Counted from the stretch's first letter, positions 25,964-37,649 are shown. The stretch: 64,000 nt of DNA from Rhizobium redzepovicii (GCF_019793435.1 NZ_JAILYH010000004.1:62001-126000); one strand, 5' to 3'. The notes: a model not told the origin generated them from the sequence alone. Numbers and translations are program-made.

Positions 25964-27238
25964 ATGGTGATGGAGACGCTCAACCTCGCCCTTTTCGTCG
26001 TCGAAGCCGTCGCCTATTTCGTGCTGATGGTGACGCTTCTGCACTTCCGTCATCGGCTCGGTCTCGGGGTTTTCCTGACGGCGCTCGGCGTCATGCATTT
26101 CATGGAAACCTACCTGGCGGCGGTCTTCTATGTCTCGCTGCCGTTCGGGGATGTGTCGCCGGGCTCGTCGGTCTTCTTCTCCGGCAAGCTGATGATGATC
26201 CTGATGCTTTACCTACAGGAAGATGCCGCGACGGTGCGCCAGCCGATCTATGGCCTGTTCCTCGGCAACCTGCTCACCGTCGGCATTGCCTGGGTGCTGC
26301 AACTGCACCTGCCGCTGCAGATGTCGCCCGCCCACACGCCGGATGTCGATTTCCTCCAGGAGATGGGCTGGCTGATGGTCTGGGGCACGGCGCTGCTTTA
26401 TGTCGATTCGCTCGGCATCATTCTGCTTTACGAAAAACTCGGCGATTTCTTCCGCCGGCGCGTCGTCCTGCGTTTCCTGATTTCGGGCTTCGTGCTGCTG
26501 ACCTTCGACCAGATCGGCTTTTTTGCAGCGCTGAATTATTTCCTGGATGTGCCGATCGCCGCATTCTGGGCAGGTTGGAAGGCGAAAATGCTTGCCGTCT
26601 GCCTCTATGCGGCAATGTTTGCAATCTATGAATATCGTATTCGCCGCGGCGGCAAGGCCGGCTCCGCGCGTTCGATCAGCGACGTGTTCGGCGACCTGAC
26701 GTTCCGCGAGCGCTACAACGATCTTCTGGAGCGTACCGGTCGCGACATGCTGACCGGCGTCTATGACCGGACGCGCATGGAGGTGGAGGCGCCGCTGATG
26801 ATGCGTGAGGCGCTGAGACAGGGTCTCTACGCCACGGTCCTGATTATCGATGCCGATCACTTCAAGGATGTCAACGACGGCTATGGGCATCTCCAGGGTG
26901 ACGAGGTGCTGAAGGCGATCGCCGCCCGCCTCGGTACGACGCTGCGCTCGAGCGACCGCATCTTCCGCTTCGGCGGCGAGGAATTCGTCGCCGTCTGCCC
27001 CGGCACCGATCACGAGGAAGCTTTGCTGCTTGCCGAACGCCTGCGCTGGACGATCGCCACCAGCGTCAAGACGCCGGATGACAAGCCGGTCACGGTCAGC
27101 ATCGGTGTTGCGACCGCCGACGAGGACGGCGTCGATTTTACCGCCGTGCTGACGGCTGCCGACGGCAGGCTCTACGCGGCAAAGAAGAGCGGCCGCAACT
27201 GTGTCGTCGGCCGTTCCGGTGTCGTGCAACTCGGTTGA
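25964..27238 (+). CDS. Membrane-bound diguanylate cyclase
   Basis: The 424-aa product has seven hydrophobic helices in residues ~1-225, of a 7TM sensing type, then a GGDEF domain at ~255-420. Active site is FGGEEF, with metal ligands in LIIDADHFKDVND. An inhibitory-site RSSD lies five residues before it, so product feedback by c-di-GMP is likely. It makes c-di-GMP from GTP at the inner membrane. A PilZ receptor gene lies at 34250-34657. Confidence 0.93.
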   Translation: MVMETLNLALFVVEAVAYFVLMVTLLHFRHRLGLGVFLTALGVMHFMETYLAAVFYVSLPFGDVSPGSSVFFSGKLMMILMLYLQEDAATVRQPIYGLFLGNLLTVGIAWVLQLHLPLQMSPAHTPDVDFLQEMGWLMVWGTALLYVDSLGIILLYEKLGDFFRRRVVLRFLISGFVLLTFDQIGFFAALNYFLDVPIAAFWAGWKAKMLAVCLYAAMFAIYEYRIRRGGKAGSARSISDVFGDLTFRERYNDLLERTGRDMLTGVYDRTRMEVEAPLMMREALRQGLYATVLIIDADHFKDVNDGYGHLQGDEVLKAIAARLGTTLRSSDRIFRFGGEEFVAVCPGTDHEEALLLAERLRWTIATSVKTPDDKPVTVSIGVATADEDGVDFTAVLTAADGRLYAAKKSGRNCVVGRSGVVQLG

Positions 27239-27419
27239 CCCGATCAAACGCAGTGCGTCCGCTGCCGGTGTTTGTGATGTTGCATAAACCGAAACGCCTG
27301 ACAGCGATATCATGCCTTTTCAATGGGTTATAATAACAATAAAAACGGCTTGTTAGCACAATGCAAACGTGATCTCCATTGCCGCAACGGATCAGCTTTC
27401 CTGCAAGGGGCTTGGAGAT

Positions 27420-28610
27420 ATGAGTGATGCAGCTGTGCGAAGGAAGGTCGATGGCGGCGAATTTGCCGTTTTGTGCATCGGCGGGTTTCTTCTGTCGATC
27501 GCCTATGGCGTGACCTTTCTGATCCCGGTGCTGGTCGGTCAGCGCGGCGGCAACGAGGCGCTCGCCGGCCTGATCATTTCGGCCGCGACCGTCAGCACCG
27601 TCATTCTCGTGATCCTGTCCGGCCACATCGCCGATGCCATCGGCTCGGCGCGGGCGGTGGCGGTTTCAGCGCTCTTTCTGGCGGCATCCGGGTTGGGATT
27701 TGCCACGGTCCCGGCAGCCGGGCTTAGCCTGATGACCGTCGGTTTCGTCCTCGGCATCGGCTGGGGCACTTTCTATGCGCTCGGGCCTATTCTGGTGGCG
27801 GCGATCACCGAACCCGAGCACCGGATCAGGTTCTTCGCCCTGCTGTCGGGATCGATGATGTCGGGCATCGGCGCCGGACCGATCATCGGCCGTATTGCCA
27901 CCGGCTGGGCCCTTCCGATCGAAACGGCCTTCGCCTTTGCTTTCCTCTCCAGTCTCGCCGGCGGCGCGCTTTATTTCCTGCTGCATCTCAGGCTGACCAA
28001 TGCCGGCAAGATTTTGCCGCATGTCAACAAGATCTCCTTTGCCGCAGCGCGTCAGGTGATAGGTTCGCGGGCGATCTATTCCATCGCCATGGTCGGCATC
28101 GGCGGGGCGATTTTCGGCGGGCTCTCCAGCTTTCAGACAAGCTACGCCAAGGCGCACGGTTTCGATTATTCGCTGTTCTTCATCGGCTTCATGTCCGCCG
28201 CCATCCTGAGCCGGCTGTTCGTGGCGGGATATGTGGTGAAGAGGGATCCATTCTATTCGCTTCTGGTGCTGACGAGCGTGACGCTGGCATCCATCCTGCT
28301 GTTCCTGGTGGTGACATCAAGTCAGCTGGCCTATCTCGGAGCCGCGGCAATGCTGGGCCTGGGCTATGGGCTGACCTATTCCGTCATCAACGGACTGGCA
28401 GCAAATGAAGCGCCCGCAGGTCTCATGCCGCAATCGCTTCTCTTGTTCTCGCTGTCCTATTTCATCGGCGTCTTCGGCTTTCCGCTGATCGCCGGCAACC
28501 TCATCGTTTCCTCCGGGATCCAGGCCATGCTCCATGTCCTGCTGCTGCTTGCCGTCGCCAATCTGGCAATCGTCCTGCTTCGTGTGGTCGACCGCGCAAG
28601 GAACCGCTGA
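27420..28610 (+). CDS. Major facilitator superfamily transporter
   Basis: The start is ATG 27420 (MSDAAVRRKVDGG), which follows GGAGAT; an upstream in-frame start at 27369 is less likely. The 396-aa product has twelve predicted helices and the MFS loop 2-3 motif variant GHIADAIGSARAVAVSA. Substrate is unknown. It ends 40 bp before the convergent broken SDR gene. Confidence 0.85.
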   Translation: MSDAAVRRKVDGGEFAVLCIGGFLLSIAYGVTFLIPVLVGQRGGNEALAGLIISAATVSTVILVILSGHIADAIGSARAVAVSALFLAASGLGFATVPAAGLSLMTVGFVLGIGWGTFYALGPILVAAITEPEHRIRFFALLSGSMMSGIGAGPIIGRIATGWALPIETAFAFAFLSSLAGGALYFLLHLRLTNAGKILPHVNKISFAAARQVIGSRAIYSIAMVGIGGAIFGGLSSFQTSYAKAHGFDYSLFFIGFMSAAILSRLFVAGYVVKRDPFYSLLVLTSVTLASILLFLVVTSSQLAYLGAAAMLGLGYGLTYSVINGLAANEAPAGLMPQSLLLFSLSYFIGVFGFPLIAGNLIVSSGIQAMLHVLLLLAVANLAIVLLRVVDRARNR

Positions 28611-28650
28611 TCGAGGGCGGGCAAGTCCGATTTGCCCGACCCTCGCTGGC

Positions 28651-29427
28651 TCATGCGGCGCGGAAGATCTTGGCGCCGGAGGGGGCACTCGTCATGCCGC
28701 CGTCGACGGTGATCTCGATGCCGGTGACATTGGCAGAATCATCCGAAGCCAGGTAGAGCGCCGCCTTGGCGATTTCGTCGGCCTCGCTCATGCGGCCGAG
28801 CGGGCTCATGCCGCCGATGCGCGCCTCGAGCGCCGACATCGCATCTTCCGTCTGGGCCATCGGCGACCAGATCGGCGTCTTCGTGCCGCCGGGTGTCACC
28901 TGATTGACGCGGATGCCGCGCGGCGCGAGTTCGGAGGCCATATTGCGCGTCATCGCCCGGACCGCGGCCTTGGTCGCCGCATAGGCCGACCAGCCGGGAG
29001 CGCCGAGCACGGCGTGCACCGAACCGTTGAGAATGACCGAACCGCCGTCGCTGAGATGCGGCAGCGCCGATTGCACGGTGAAGAAGACGGCCGTGAGATT
29101 GGTGCTGATGATCTAATTGAATTGCTCCGGCGACGTGTCACCGAGCGGTGTCGCGCCGCCGATGCCGGCATTGGCGAAGACGATGTCGAACTTGCCGACC
29201 TTTGCGGCGGCTTCCGCAAAGGCCTTCTCGGTGGCGGCGGCATCGGTGACATCGACCTTCAGCGCGACGACGCCGGCCCCAAGCGCCTTTTCGGCGGCGG
29301 CGAGCGTTTCGGGATTGCGGCCGGTGATGACGACCTTTGCACCCTCGTCGATGAAGACCTTGGCGGTCGCAAGACCGATACCACTGTTGCCGCCGGTGAT
29401 CAGCGCGACCTTGTTTCTTAGACGCAT
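28651..29427 (-). pseudogene. SDR oxidoreductase gene with an in-frame TAG stop
   Basis: The two parts, 29427-29113 and 29112-28651, are in the same frame and together encode a 258-aa classical SDR. NAD(P)-binding TGGNSGIGLATAKVF and NAG come first, and NGSV with YAATK (catalytic Tyr and Lys) come after the stop. The frame is broken only by TAG at 29115-29113, between FN and IISTNLTAVFF. One base change (for example from CAG) would explain it. It is divergent from a TetR gene with tandem operators between them, so it was probably a repressed target. A sequencing error is possible. Confidence 0.8.
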
Positions 29428-29461
29428 GATTCATGCTCCTCTTGGAAATGGCAACGATCTG

Positions 29462-29499
29462 GATTATGATCGTTATCTACAAGGATTATGATTGTAATC
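29462..29499. promoter_or_regulatory. Tandem operator-like repeats between SDR and TetR genes
   Basis: Two similar 16-bp elements, GATTATGATCGTTATC (29462-29477) and GATTATGATTGTAATC (29484-29499), are 22 bp apart, about two helical turns. The second is an inverted repeat GATTA-N6-TAATC. Their place between divergent genes, one a TetR regulator, fits TetR operators. The binding protein is inferred. Confidence 0.6.
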
Positions 29500-29514
29500 T
29501 ACATGAGTCAAGCA

Positions 29515-29558
29515 GCATGATGCCGAAAAGTATAAGCGGTTTTCGACCGACATCATGC
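29515..29558. repeat. Short palindromic rhizobial intergenic repeat
   Basis: The element starts GCATGATG and ends CATCATGC, with inner CCGAAAA and TTTTCG arms. It resembles from memory a palindrome found in many Rhizobium intergenic regions. It sits between the operators and the TetR start. Copy number elsewhere cannot be checked. Confidence 0.5.
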
Positions 29559-29587
29559 TCGTTCGAAATTGATACGGGGAGATTCGG

Positions 29588-30160
29588 ATGGGTCGTTCGC
29601 AGCTGGAAAAACAGAAGACGCACGAAAAGATCGTGGAGACTGCGTCGAGGCGGCTGCGAGAGGAGGGGCTGGAAGGTGTCGGCGTCGCCGACCTGATGAA
29701 GGAGGCCGGATTGACCGTTGGCGGCTTCTACAAGCACTTCGCCTCCCGCGACGATCTTGTCGCCGAGGCGATCCAGTCGGCTTTCGATTCATGGGGACGC
29801 AAGCTGGAGGCCGACGGGATAGACCCGGCGAAGATGACGGCCGCCGATGTTGCCGACCGCTATCTGAGCGCCTATCATCGCGACAATCCCGGCGAGGGCT
29901 GCCCCTTCGCCGCCCTGACCTCCGATATCTCCCGTGGCGACGACAAGGCGCGGGGGATTGCGACGGAACGGCTCCGGCTTAATTTCGAGGCTTTGGCGAG
30001 CAAGGCGTCGGGAGCCGACGCGGAAAGACGGCGCAAGGCGGTCATCGCCTTCGCGATGATGGCCGGCGGCGTCGGCCTTGCCAGGATTTCCTCCGATGAG
30101 GCTCTGTCGGCCGAAATTCTCGAGACGGTCCGGGATTTTGTCGCTGCTATCGACAAATGA
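29588..30160 (+). CDS. TetR family transcriptional regulator
   Basis: The 190-aa product has an N-terminal HTH (IVETASRRLREEGLEGVGVADLMKEAGLTVGGFYKHFASRDDLV is split here only by description; key residues are the YKHF recognition helix end). The C-terminal helical domain binds an unknown ligand; a Cys in GEGCPFAALTSD may be reactive. It is divergent from the broken SDR gene, with two operator-like repeats in between. It probably represses that gene and itself. Confidence 0.9.
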   Translation: MGRSQLEKQKTHEKIVETASRRLREEGLEGVGVADLMKEAGLTVGGFYKHFASRDDLVAEAIQSAFDSWGRKLEADGIDPAKMTAADVADRYLSAYHRDNPGEGCPFAALTSDISRGDDKARGIATERLRLNFEALASKASGADAERRRKAVIAFAMMAGGVGLARISSDEALSAEILETVRDFVAAIDK

Positions 30161-30164
30161 CAAA

Positions 30165-30182
30165 CGGCCGGCGAATGCCGGC
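30165..30182. terminator. GC-rich hairpin between TetR and azoR ends
   Basis: CGGCCGGC-GAAT-GCCGGCCG forms a perfect hairpin between two convergent genes. No T-run follows on either strand, so termination would need Rho or be inefficient. It lies right after the TetR stop. Confidence 0.4.
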
Positions 30183-30213
30183 CGCTGCACTATGGTAAGC
30201 GTTGAAGAGCCGA

Positions 30214-30828
30214 TTAAGCGGCCAGCGCGATTTCCTGGACGCGCGTCTTGGCAGCGTCGATGGCCTTTTCGGCAGCTTCAGGACCGAAGGCGAGGCCTTC
30301 GACGTAGATGGTCTCGATGTCGGTGATGCCGAGGAAGCCGAGAACCGACTTCAGATACGGCACGGCGTGGTTCAAGGGGGCAGCCGGTCCCTGCGAGTAG
30401 ACGCCGCCCGAGGTAAGCACCACGTAAACCTTCTTACCGGTGAGCAGGCCGACCGGGCCGCTTTCCGTGTACTTGAACGTCAGGCCGGCACGGGCGACGT
30501 TGTCGATCCAGGTCTTCAGCGAGGAGTAGATGTTGAAGTTGATGAGGCCGGTGCTGATGACGATCGTGTCGGCGGCAAAGAGTTCGTTGACGAGTTCGTC
30601 AGACGTCTTGACGGCGGCGACTTCCTCGGCAGTGCGGGCCTCGGCCGGCTTGCGGATCGCGCCGGTGAAGAGGTCGTCGATATGCGGCAGCGGGCTGGCG
30701 GCAAGGTCGCGGCGAACGAGGACGCTGCCTGGATTCTGGTTCTTCAGCTTCTCGGCGAGTTCAACGGCGATCGGCGTCGAGAGCGATTCGGCACGCGGGC
30801 TGGACGTCAGAAGAAGGATGGACGACAT
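30214..30828 (-). CDS. azoR: FMN-dependent NADH-azoreductase
   Basis: The 204-aa product has the flavodoxin-like fold of AzoR/AcpD: N-terminal LLLTSSPRAESLST binds the FMN phosphate, then STGLINFNIYSSLKTWID, and LTSGGVYSQGPAAPLNHAVPYL. It reduces quinones and azo compounds with NADH. It is divergent from a LysR gene at 30951, its probable regulator. Confidence 0.93.
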   Translation of the reverse strand: MSSILLLTSSPRAESLSTPIAVELAEKLKNQNPGSVLVRRDLAASPLPHIDDLFTGAIRKPAEARTAEEVAAVKTSDELVNELFAADTIVISTGLINFNIYSSLKTWIDNVARAGLTFKYTESGPVGLLTGKKVYVVLTSGGVYSQGPAAPLNHAVPYLKSVLGFLGITDIETIYVEGLAFGPEAAEKAIDAAKTRVQEIALAA

Positions 30829-30950
30829 GGTGCATTTCCTTTCGAATTGGATTTGTCGGCCCGTTTTGGGAGGTGAGCCGCAGTCTCGAAGCGGAAAATA
30901 GGTCTGGCTTGATATCGAAAAAACGGTGATAATGTCGATCGAAACTATCG

Positions 30951-31934
30951 ATGGAATGGATGGATATGCTTCCGAACCCGACCCTGGACCAATTGCAGGT
31001 GTTTTTGACCGTTGCCGAGACCGGCAGCTTCTCGGCTGCGTCGCGGGCGCTGAACCGGGCTCAGTCGGTCGTCAGCTATACGATCGCCAATCTCGAGGCG
31101 CAGCTTGAAGTGCCGCTTTTCGAGCGCTCCGGCGCCCGCCAGCCAAAGCTGACGGAGGCGGGCAGGGCGATGCTGGAGGATGCGCGCCGTATCCTCGGCG
31201 ACCTGCAGGTCATGCGGGCGCGCGTCAAGAGCCTGAAGGAAGGGCTCGAAGCGGAGGTTTCCGTTGCCATTAGCGTCATGGTGCCCTCAAAGGCCGTGGT
31301 TGATGTGCTCCACGAATTCCGCGAGATGTTCCCATCGGTTTCGCTGAACCTCAACGTCGGCGAGCTCGGAATGGTCATGGATCTGGTCATGGGCGGCAAG
31401 GCGACGATCGGCATCGGCGGAGCAGTTCTGAAGCAGGACGATTCGGTCGTCACCGAACGGATCGGTCACTCCTTCATGATGCCTGTCGCCGCGCCTAACC
31501 ACCCGCTTGCCGGGCTCGACCGGCCGCTGACGCTCGGCGACGTGCGCGATGAGGTGCAGCTCGTCGTCACCGATGCGTCGGGCCTGACGAAGGGGCGCGA
31601 TTTCAACGTTTTGTCCTACAAAACATGGCGCGTCAGCGATATTTCGACGAAGCATCAGCTGATCAAGGCCGGCCTTGGCTGGGGCGGACTTCCGGCATCG
31701 CTCATCCATGACGATCTCCTGAGCGGCGTGCTCATCCATCTCGATCTCGATGCCTACGAACAGGGGGAGTATCCCATCTATTCGATGCGCCGGCTCGCCA
31801 ACCCGCCCGGACCTGCCGCCACCTGGATGATCGACGCGTTCCGCACCCGGCTTACCCATTGCCCGAGCCAGGCGGATTTCCACGCCCAGATCGCGGAACT
31901 GCGTGAACCCGCAATCCCGCTCGCGGCCGAATAG
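30951..31934 (+). CDS. LysR family transcriptional regulator
   Basis: The 327-aa product has the LysR winged HTH at its start (LDQLQVFLTVAETGSFSAAS, then RAQSVVSYTIANLEAQLEVPLFERSG). The ligand domain follows. ATG 30951 or ATG 30966 (MLPNPTLDQL) may be the true start; the latter fits typical LysR lengths. The 122-bp gap to azoR contains TGTCGATCGAAACTATCGAT near the start, with a repeated ATCGA half-site that could be its operator. It likely controls azoR. Confidence 0.9.
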   Translation: MEWMDMLPNPTLDQLQVFLTVAETGSFSAASRALNRAQSVVSYTIANLEAQLEVPLFERSGARQPKLTEAGRAMLEDARRILGDLQVMRARVKSLKEGLEAEVSVAISVMVPSKAVVDVLHEFREMFPSVSLNLNVGELGMVMDLVMGGKATIGIGGAVLKQDDSVVTERIGHSFMMPVAAPNHPLAGLDRPLTLGDVRDEVQLVVTDASGLTKGRDFNVLSYKTWRVSDISTKHQLIKAGLGWGGLPASLIHDDLLSGVLIHLDLDAYEQGEYPIYSMRRLANPPGPAATWMIDAFRTRLTHCPSQADFHAQIAELREPAIPLAAE

Positions 31935-31971
31935 GGAAGGCGCAGCCGACGCGCCTTCGTATTTCTTTTGG

Positions 31972-33960
<1,989 letters not shown>

Positions 33961-34249
33961 CGAAACTCTCCTTGAAGGATCATGCATCGTCCGGCCCGTC
34001 AGAATTAGGACGATTTGGCGAGGAGTACACTGCAAAAATGACAGGACGGCAAAACAATGAGTAGCAAGGGCGATGTGGTTTTGAAATGCAATTTATGGTG
34101 CAGACGGGGCCGACGGGGACAGGATCAATTATAGGCTCAGCGCCTGACTGCCGCAGCCAACTGCCGCAGCCAGGGCGCGGTCAATCTGGACGTCAACGTC
34201 GGCCGCTGCGACTGGACGATCTCAGCCGGATCTTCGGCGCGAAGGCGGT
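33961..34249. other. Intergenic region with a 13-bp tandem duplication
   Basis: No convincing gene is visible. ACTGCCGCAGCCA occurs twice directly in tandem at 34147-34172. Several frames stay open briefly, which may point to a decayed gene, but nothing is recognisable. Confidence 0.4.
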
Positions 34250-34657
34250 TCAGCGTAACGGTTTCGGCGTCGACGTTGCCAAGTGAGGTGGGCGGTCGGC
34301 GTTGGTCGCGGCTCTAAGCTGACGCACCGCCAGGACCGGCCGAATTTCCTTATGGAAAAAGCGGAAATAGGAGGAGACCTGTGCCCGCGCATTCGAATTC
34401 ACGTCGAACTGGATGCCGACACGGCCGTTGTGCTTCCAGCGGATGATGCCTTCGAGCAGACCGAGGTTTTCAGCTTCGATGCGCACCTTGCTGCCGGAGG
34501 CTGCATGGAGCGGCGTCTTCGTCTCCAGGGCAGCGCCGGTCACCGACAGATTGAGAATGCGGGCATCCACTTCACTGTTCAGATGTTTGACGCTGCCGAA
34601 GACCCGGCAGTTTTGCCGGTCGGCTTTTCGCGCCGTGATTTTCAAGTTGCGGGTCAT
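34250..34657 (-). CDS. PilZ domain protein
   Basis: The 135-aa product is a stand-alone PilZ domain. The arginine-rich start of the fold (RKADRQNCRVFG) and the conserved ARILNLSVTGAAL (N-x-S-x-x-G) are the c-di-GMP-binding elements. WKHNGRVGIQFD is the last strand. It is probably a cytoplasmic c-di-GMP receptor controlling motility or polysaccharide. A diguanylate cyclase gene is 7 kb away. Confidence 0.85.
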   Translation of the reverse strand: MTRNLKITARKADRQNCRVFGSVKHLNSEVDARILNLSVTGAALETKTPLHAASGSKVRIEAENLGLLEGIIRWKHNGRVGIQFDVNSNARAQVSSYFRFFHKEIRPVLAVRQLRAATNADRPPHLATSTPKPLR

Positions 34658-34742
34658 ACGGTCTCCCTTGGATACGTCAGGGGAGCATAGCGCCCGAAAA
34701 TTGAAATGGTTTTAGTGGCTTGGCTAAAATTGCAATGAAACT

Positions 34743-35624
34743 TCAGTTGGCCATGGCGGCTCTGCGCCCCACGACATGCTCGCGCCAGACGGTGAAGATG
34801 CCGGCGGCAACGACGACGATCGAGCCGATAATCGTGTTGAGGCTGAGCGTTTCGTCATAGATCGTCACGCCGATGATCGAGGCGTAGACCAGTGACAGAT
34901 ACGTCAGCGGCTGGACGGCAGCGGCATCGAGAAGATCATAGGCGCGGATCAGGAAATAGTGGCTGGAAATGCTGGTCATGCAGACGAGCGCCATCCAGCC
35001 CCAGTCTCCGGGCGACATCCAGCTCCAGTAGAACGGGCCGATGATGGTCATGGTGATGCCGCCGATGACGCCGGTATAGAAGAAGCTGGTCATCGCCGAA
35101 TCGTCGCGGCTGACGAGACGGGTCGCGATGACATAGAAGGCGAAGTTGAAGCAGGAAGTGATAGCCAGAAGCAGTTTCACATCGAAAAACTCGCCTTCCG
35201 GCTTCAGGATCAGCAGCACCCCGAAAAGTCCGGCGCCGATCGCCACCCACCGCCGCCAGCCGACCCGCTCGCCAAGGATCGGCATTGACAGCAGCGCGAT
35301 GAGGATCGGCGTCGCTGAGAAGATCGCTTGTGAACGGGCAAGGCCGATTATGGCAAAACAAGTGATGGCCAGAACCACCTGGACCGCAAGCAGCACGCCG
35401 CGCACCACCTGAAGAAGCGGGCGTTTGGTGTGGGCCGTTGCCTTGAGGCCGCCGCGCATCTTCGAAGCGAGGATGATCGTGAACAGCGCAAAGGCCCAGT
35501 AGCGGATCATCGTCACGAAGATCGGCGGGTAAGCAGACGCCAGATGTTTCGAGATGGCGTCCTGGAGAGAGAAGATGGTAATCGCCAGCAGAGCGAAAAT
35601 ATAACCGTGGGTCTTCGATGTCAT
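34743..35624 (-). CDS. DMT (EamA) family transporter
   Basis: The start is ATG 35624 (MTSKTHGYIF). The 293-aa product has ten predicted helices in two EamA repeats. The first starts YIFALLAITIFSLQDAISKHLA; the second includes FAFYVIATRLVSRDDSAM. It exports or imports an unknown metabolite. It follows the Lrp gene on the same strand with a 62-bp gap, so it may be under the same control, perhaps as an amino acid exporter. Confidence 0.85.
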   Translation of the reverse strand: MTSKTHGYIFALLAITIFSLQDAISKHLASAYPPIFVTMIRYWAFALFTIILASKMRGGLKATAHTKRPLLQVVRGVLLAVQVVLAITCFAIIGLARSQAIFSATPILIALLSMPILGERVGWRRWVAIGAGLFGVLLILKPEGEFFDVKLLLAITSCFNFAFYVIATRLVSRDDSAMTSFFYTGVIGGITMTIIGPFYWSWMSPGDWGWMALVCMTSISSHYFLIRAYDLLDAAAVQPLTYLSLVYASIIGVTIYDETLSLNTIIGSIVVVAAGIFTVWREHVVGRRAAMAN

Positions 35625-35686
35625 GACATGCCGTTGAGCGGGAAACACCGAGAGTCTGGTCAGGCTTTCAGCGAAGATGCAAGGTC

Positions 35687-36148
35687 TCAAAGCCCGACAT
35701 TCGGCCTGTCGATGATTTCTCTGAGTGCAAAGCTCGAATTGATTTTGACCACATGGGGAAGGGCCGACAGCCAGTCGCGATGGATGCGCTCATAATCCTC
35801 GAGATCGCGGGCGGCGACCCTGAGGATATAATCATATTCGCCCGACATCAGGTAGCAGACGAGCACGTTGGGGCAGAGCTTCACCGCCGCCTCGAATTCC
35901 GCCAGGGTCTTGGCGAACTGGCCGGAGAGCGAGATATGCACGATGGCGATCATCTTATAGTCGAGCGCCTTATGCGAAAGCCGCGCGTGATAGCCGCCGA
36001 TGACGCCGCTTCTCTCCAGAATGTCGAGCCGGCGCGAACAGGCCGAAGGCGACAGTCCGATCTTTTCGGCAAGCTCGGCGTTGGTGATGCGTGCATTGGC
36101 CTGCAGCACCTTAAGAATCGCAAGATCGATGGTATCGAGATCGGCCAT
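35687..36148 (-). CDS. Lrp/AsnC family regulator, probably of ald
   Basis: The start is ATG 36148 (MADLDTIDLAIL). The 153-aa product has an AsnC-type HTH (ITNAELAEKIGLSPSACSRR) and a C-terminal RAM ligand domain (VLVCYLMSGEYDYILRV). It is divergent from alanine dehydrogenase, the arrangement known for AldR/Lrp activators of ald. The 155-bp gap contains AT-rich stretches such as GAAAAATAACGAT that may be its sites. Confidence 0.92.
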   Translation of the reverse strand: MADLDTIDLAILKVLQANARITNAELAEKIGLSPSACSRRLDILERSGVIGGYHARLSHKALDYKMIAIVHISLSGQFAKTLAEFEAAVKLCPNVLVCYLMSGEYDYILRVAARDLEDYERIHRDWLSALPHVVKINSSFALREIIDRPNVGL

Positions 36149-36303
36149 TCGAAGAACTTTCGAAAAATAACGATGACAACGCAATAATCTCCGAAAAATC
36201 GCGTTTCGGCAAATCGTCTTTGCAAGGACATTTCATCGCCTTGGTGGTTGGATTCATCATCCGAGGAGATCCGCGGTTGCGGGATGACAGGAGAGGAACG
36301 CCA

Positions 36304-37422
36304 ATGCGTGTCGGTTGCCCGAAGGAAATCAAGAATCATGAATATCGCGTCGGCCTGACGCCGGCTTCGGTGCGCGAATACGTCGCCCATGGCCACGAGG
36401 TCTGGGTGGAAACCAAGGCGGGCGCCGGGATCGGCGCCGATGACGCCGCCTATGCCGCGGCTGGCGCGAAGATTGCCGCCTCCGCCAAGGATATCTTCGA
36501 AAAATGCGACATGATCGTCAAGGTGAAGGAGCCGCAACCCTCAGAATGGGCGCAGCTGCGCGACGGTCAGCTTCTCTATACCTATCTGCATCTGGCGCCC
36601 GATCCTGAACAGACCAAGGGTCTGATCGCCTCCGGCGTCACCGCAATCGCCTATGAAACGGTTACCGACGAGCGCGGCGGCCTGCCGCTGCTGGCACCGA
36701 TGTCGGAGGTCGCCGGTCGCCTGTCGATCCAGGCGGGCGCGACCGCCCTGCAGAAAGCCAATGGCGGCCTCGGCGTCCTGCTCGGCGGCGTGCCGGGCGT
36801 GCTGCCGGGCAAGGTCGCGGTTATCGGAGGCGGCGTCGTCGGTCTGCATGCCGCCAGGATGGCCGCCGGCCTCGGCGCCGATGTCAGCATCCTCGACAGG
36901 TCGCTGCCGCGCCTTCGCCAGCTCGACGACATCTTCTCAGGCCGCGTTCACACCCGTTATTCCAGCATCCAGGCATTGGAGGAGGAGGTCTTCTCGGCCG
37001 ATCTCATCATCGGCGCCGTGCTGATCCCCGGTGCGGCTGCGCCGAAGCTCGTCACTCGCGAGATGCTGTCCGGCATGAAGAAAGGCTCCGTCATTGTTGA
37101 CGTCGCCATCGACCAGGGCGGCTGCTTCGAGACCTCACATGCAACCACCCATTCCGACCCGACCTATGAGGTCGATGGCGTGGTGCATTATTGCGTCGCC
37201 AACATGCCGGGTGCTGTTCCCGTCACCTCGGCGCATGCGCTGAACAATGCCACGCTCGTCCACGGCCTGGCGCTTGCCGATCGCGGCCTGCGTGCCGTCG
37301 CCGAAGACAAGCATCTGAGGAACGGCCTCAACGTCCACAAGGGCCGCATCACCAACAAGCCGGTCGCCGACGCACTTGGCTACGAAGCCTTTGCGCCGGA
37401 GAGCGTGCTGAACGTAGCGTAA
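36304..37422 (+). CDS. ald: Alanine dehydrogenase
   Basis: The start is ATG 36304 (MRVGCPKEIKNHEYRV), where every Ald begins. The 372-aa enzyme interconverts L-alanine and pyruvate with NAD and ammonium. It shows the substrate lysine in VKVKEPQ, a catalytic His in YLHLAPDP, the Rossmann VIGGGVVGLHAA, and HYCVANMPGAVPVTS. A strong terminator follows at 37471. Lrp-type regulator divergent upstream. Confidence 0.96.
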   Translation: MRVGCPKEIKNHEYRVGLTPASVREYVAHGHEVWVETKAGAGIGADDAAYAAAGAKIAASAKDIFEKCDMIVKVKEPQPSEWAQLRDGQLLYTYLHLAPDPEQTKGLIASGVTAIAYETVTDERGGLPLLAPMSEVAGRLSIQAGATALQKANGGLGVLLGGVPGVLPGKVAVIGGGVVGLHAARMAAGLGADVSILDRSLPRLRQLDDIFSGRVHTRYSSIQALEEEVFSADLIIGAVLIPGAAAPKLVTREMLSGMKKGSVIVDVAIDQGGCFETSHATTHSDPTYEVDGVVHYCVANMPGAVPVTSAHALNNATLVHGLALADRGLRAVAEDKHLRNGLNVHKGRITNKPVADALGYEAFAPESVLNVA

Positions 37423-37470
37423 GCTAGCTGACTCTAGGTGACGACTTACTGCGCTATTTTCGGCCGGCAG

Positions 37471-37500
37471 GGCGGTATCCGAAGGGATGCCGCCTTCTTT
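37471..37500 (+). terminator. Rho-independent terminator of ald
   Basis: GGCGGTATCC-GAAG-GGATGCCGCC forms a 10-bp stem with one wobble pair, followed by TTCTTT. It begins 48 bp after the ald stop codon. Confidence 0.8.
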
Positions 37501-37649
37501 GTATGACGGCGCACCTGTAATCGAACCGCGACCGTTGGCGGCGTTGGGGCTATGCTTTTCCTCGTCACGCAGCGCGACGAGTTGTGTCCCGCCCGATCAG
37601 TTGCCATCGTATCATGCCGATGGGCAGTCGCCATCCAAACGGAGCAGCA

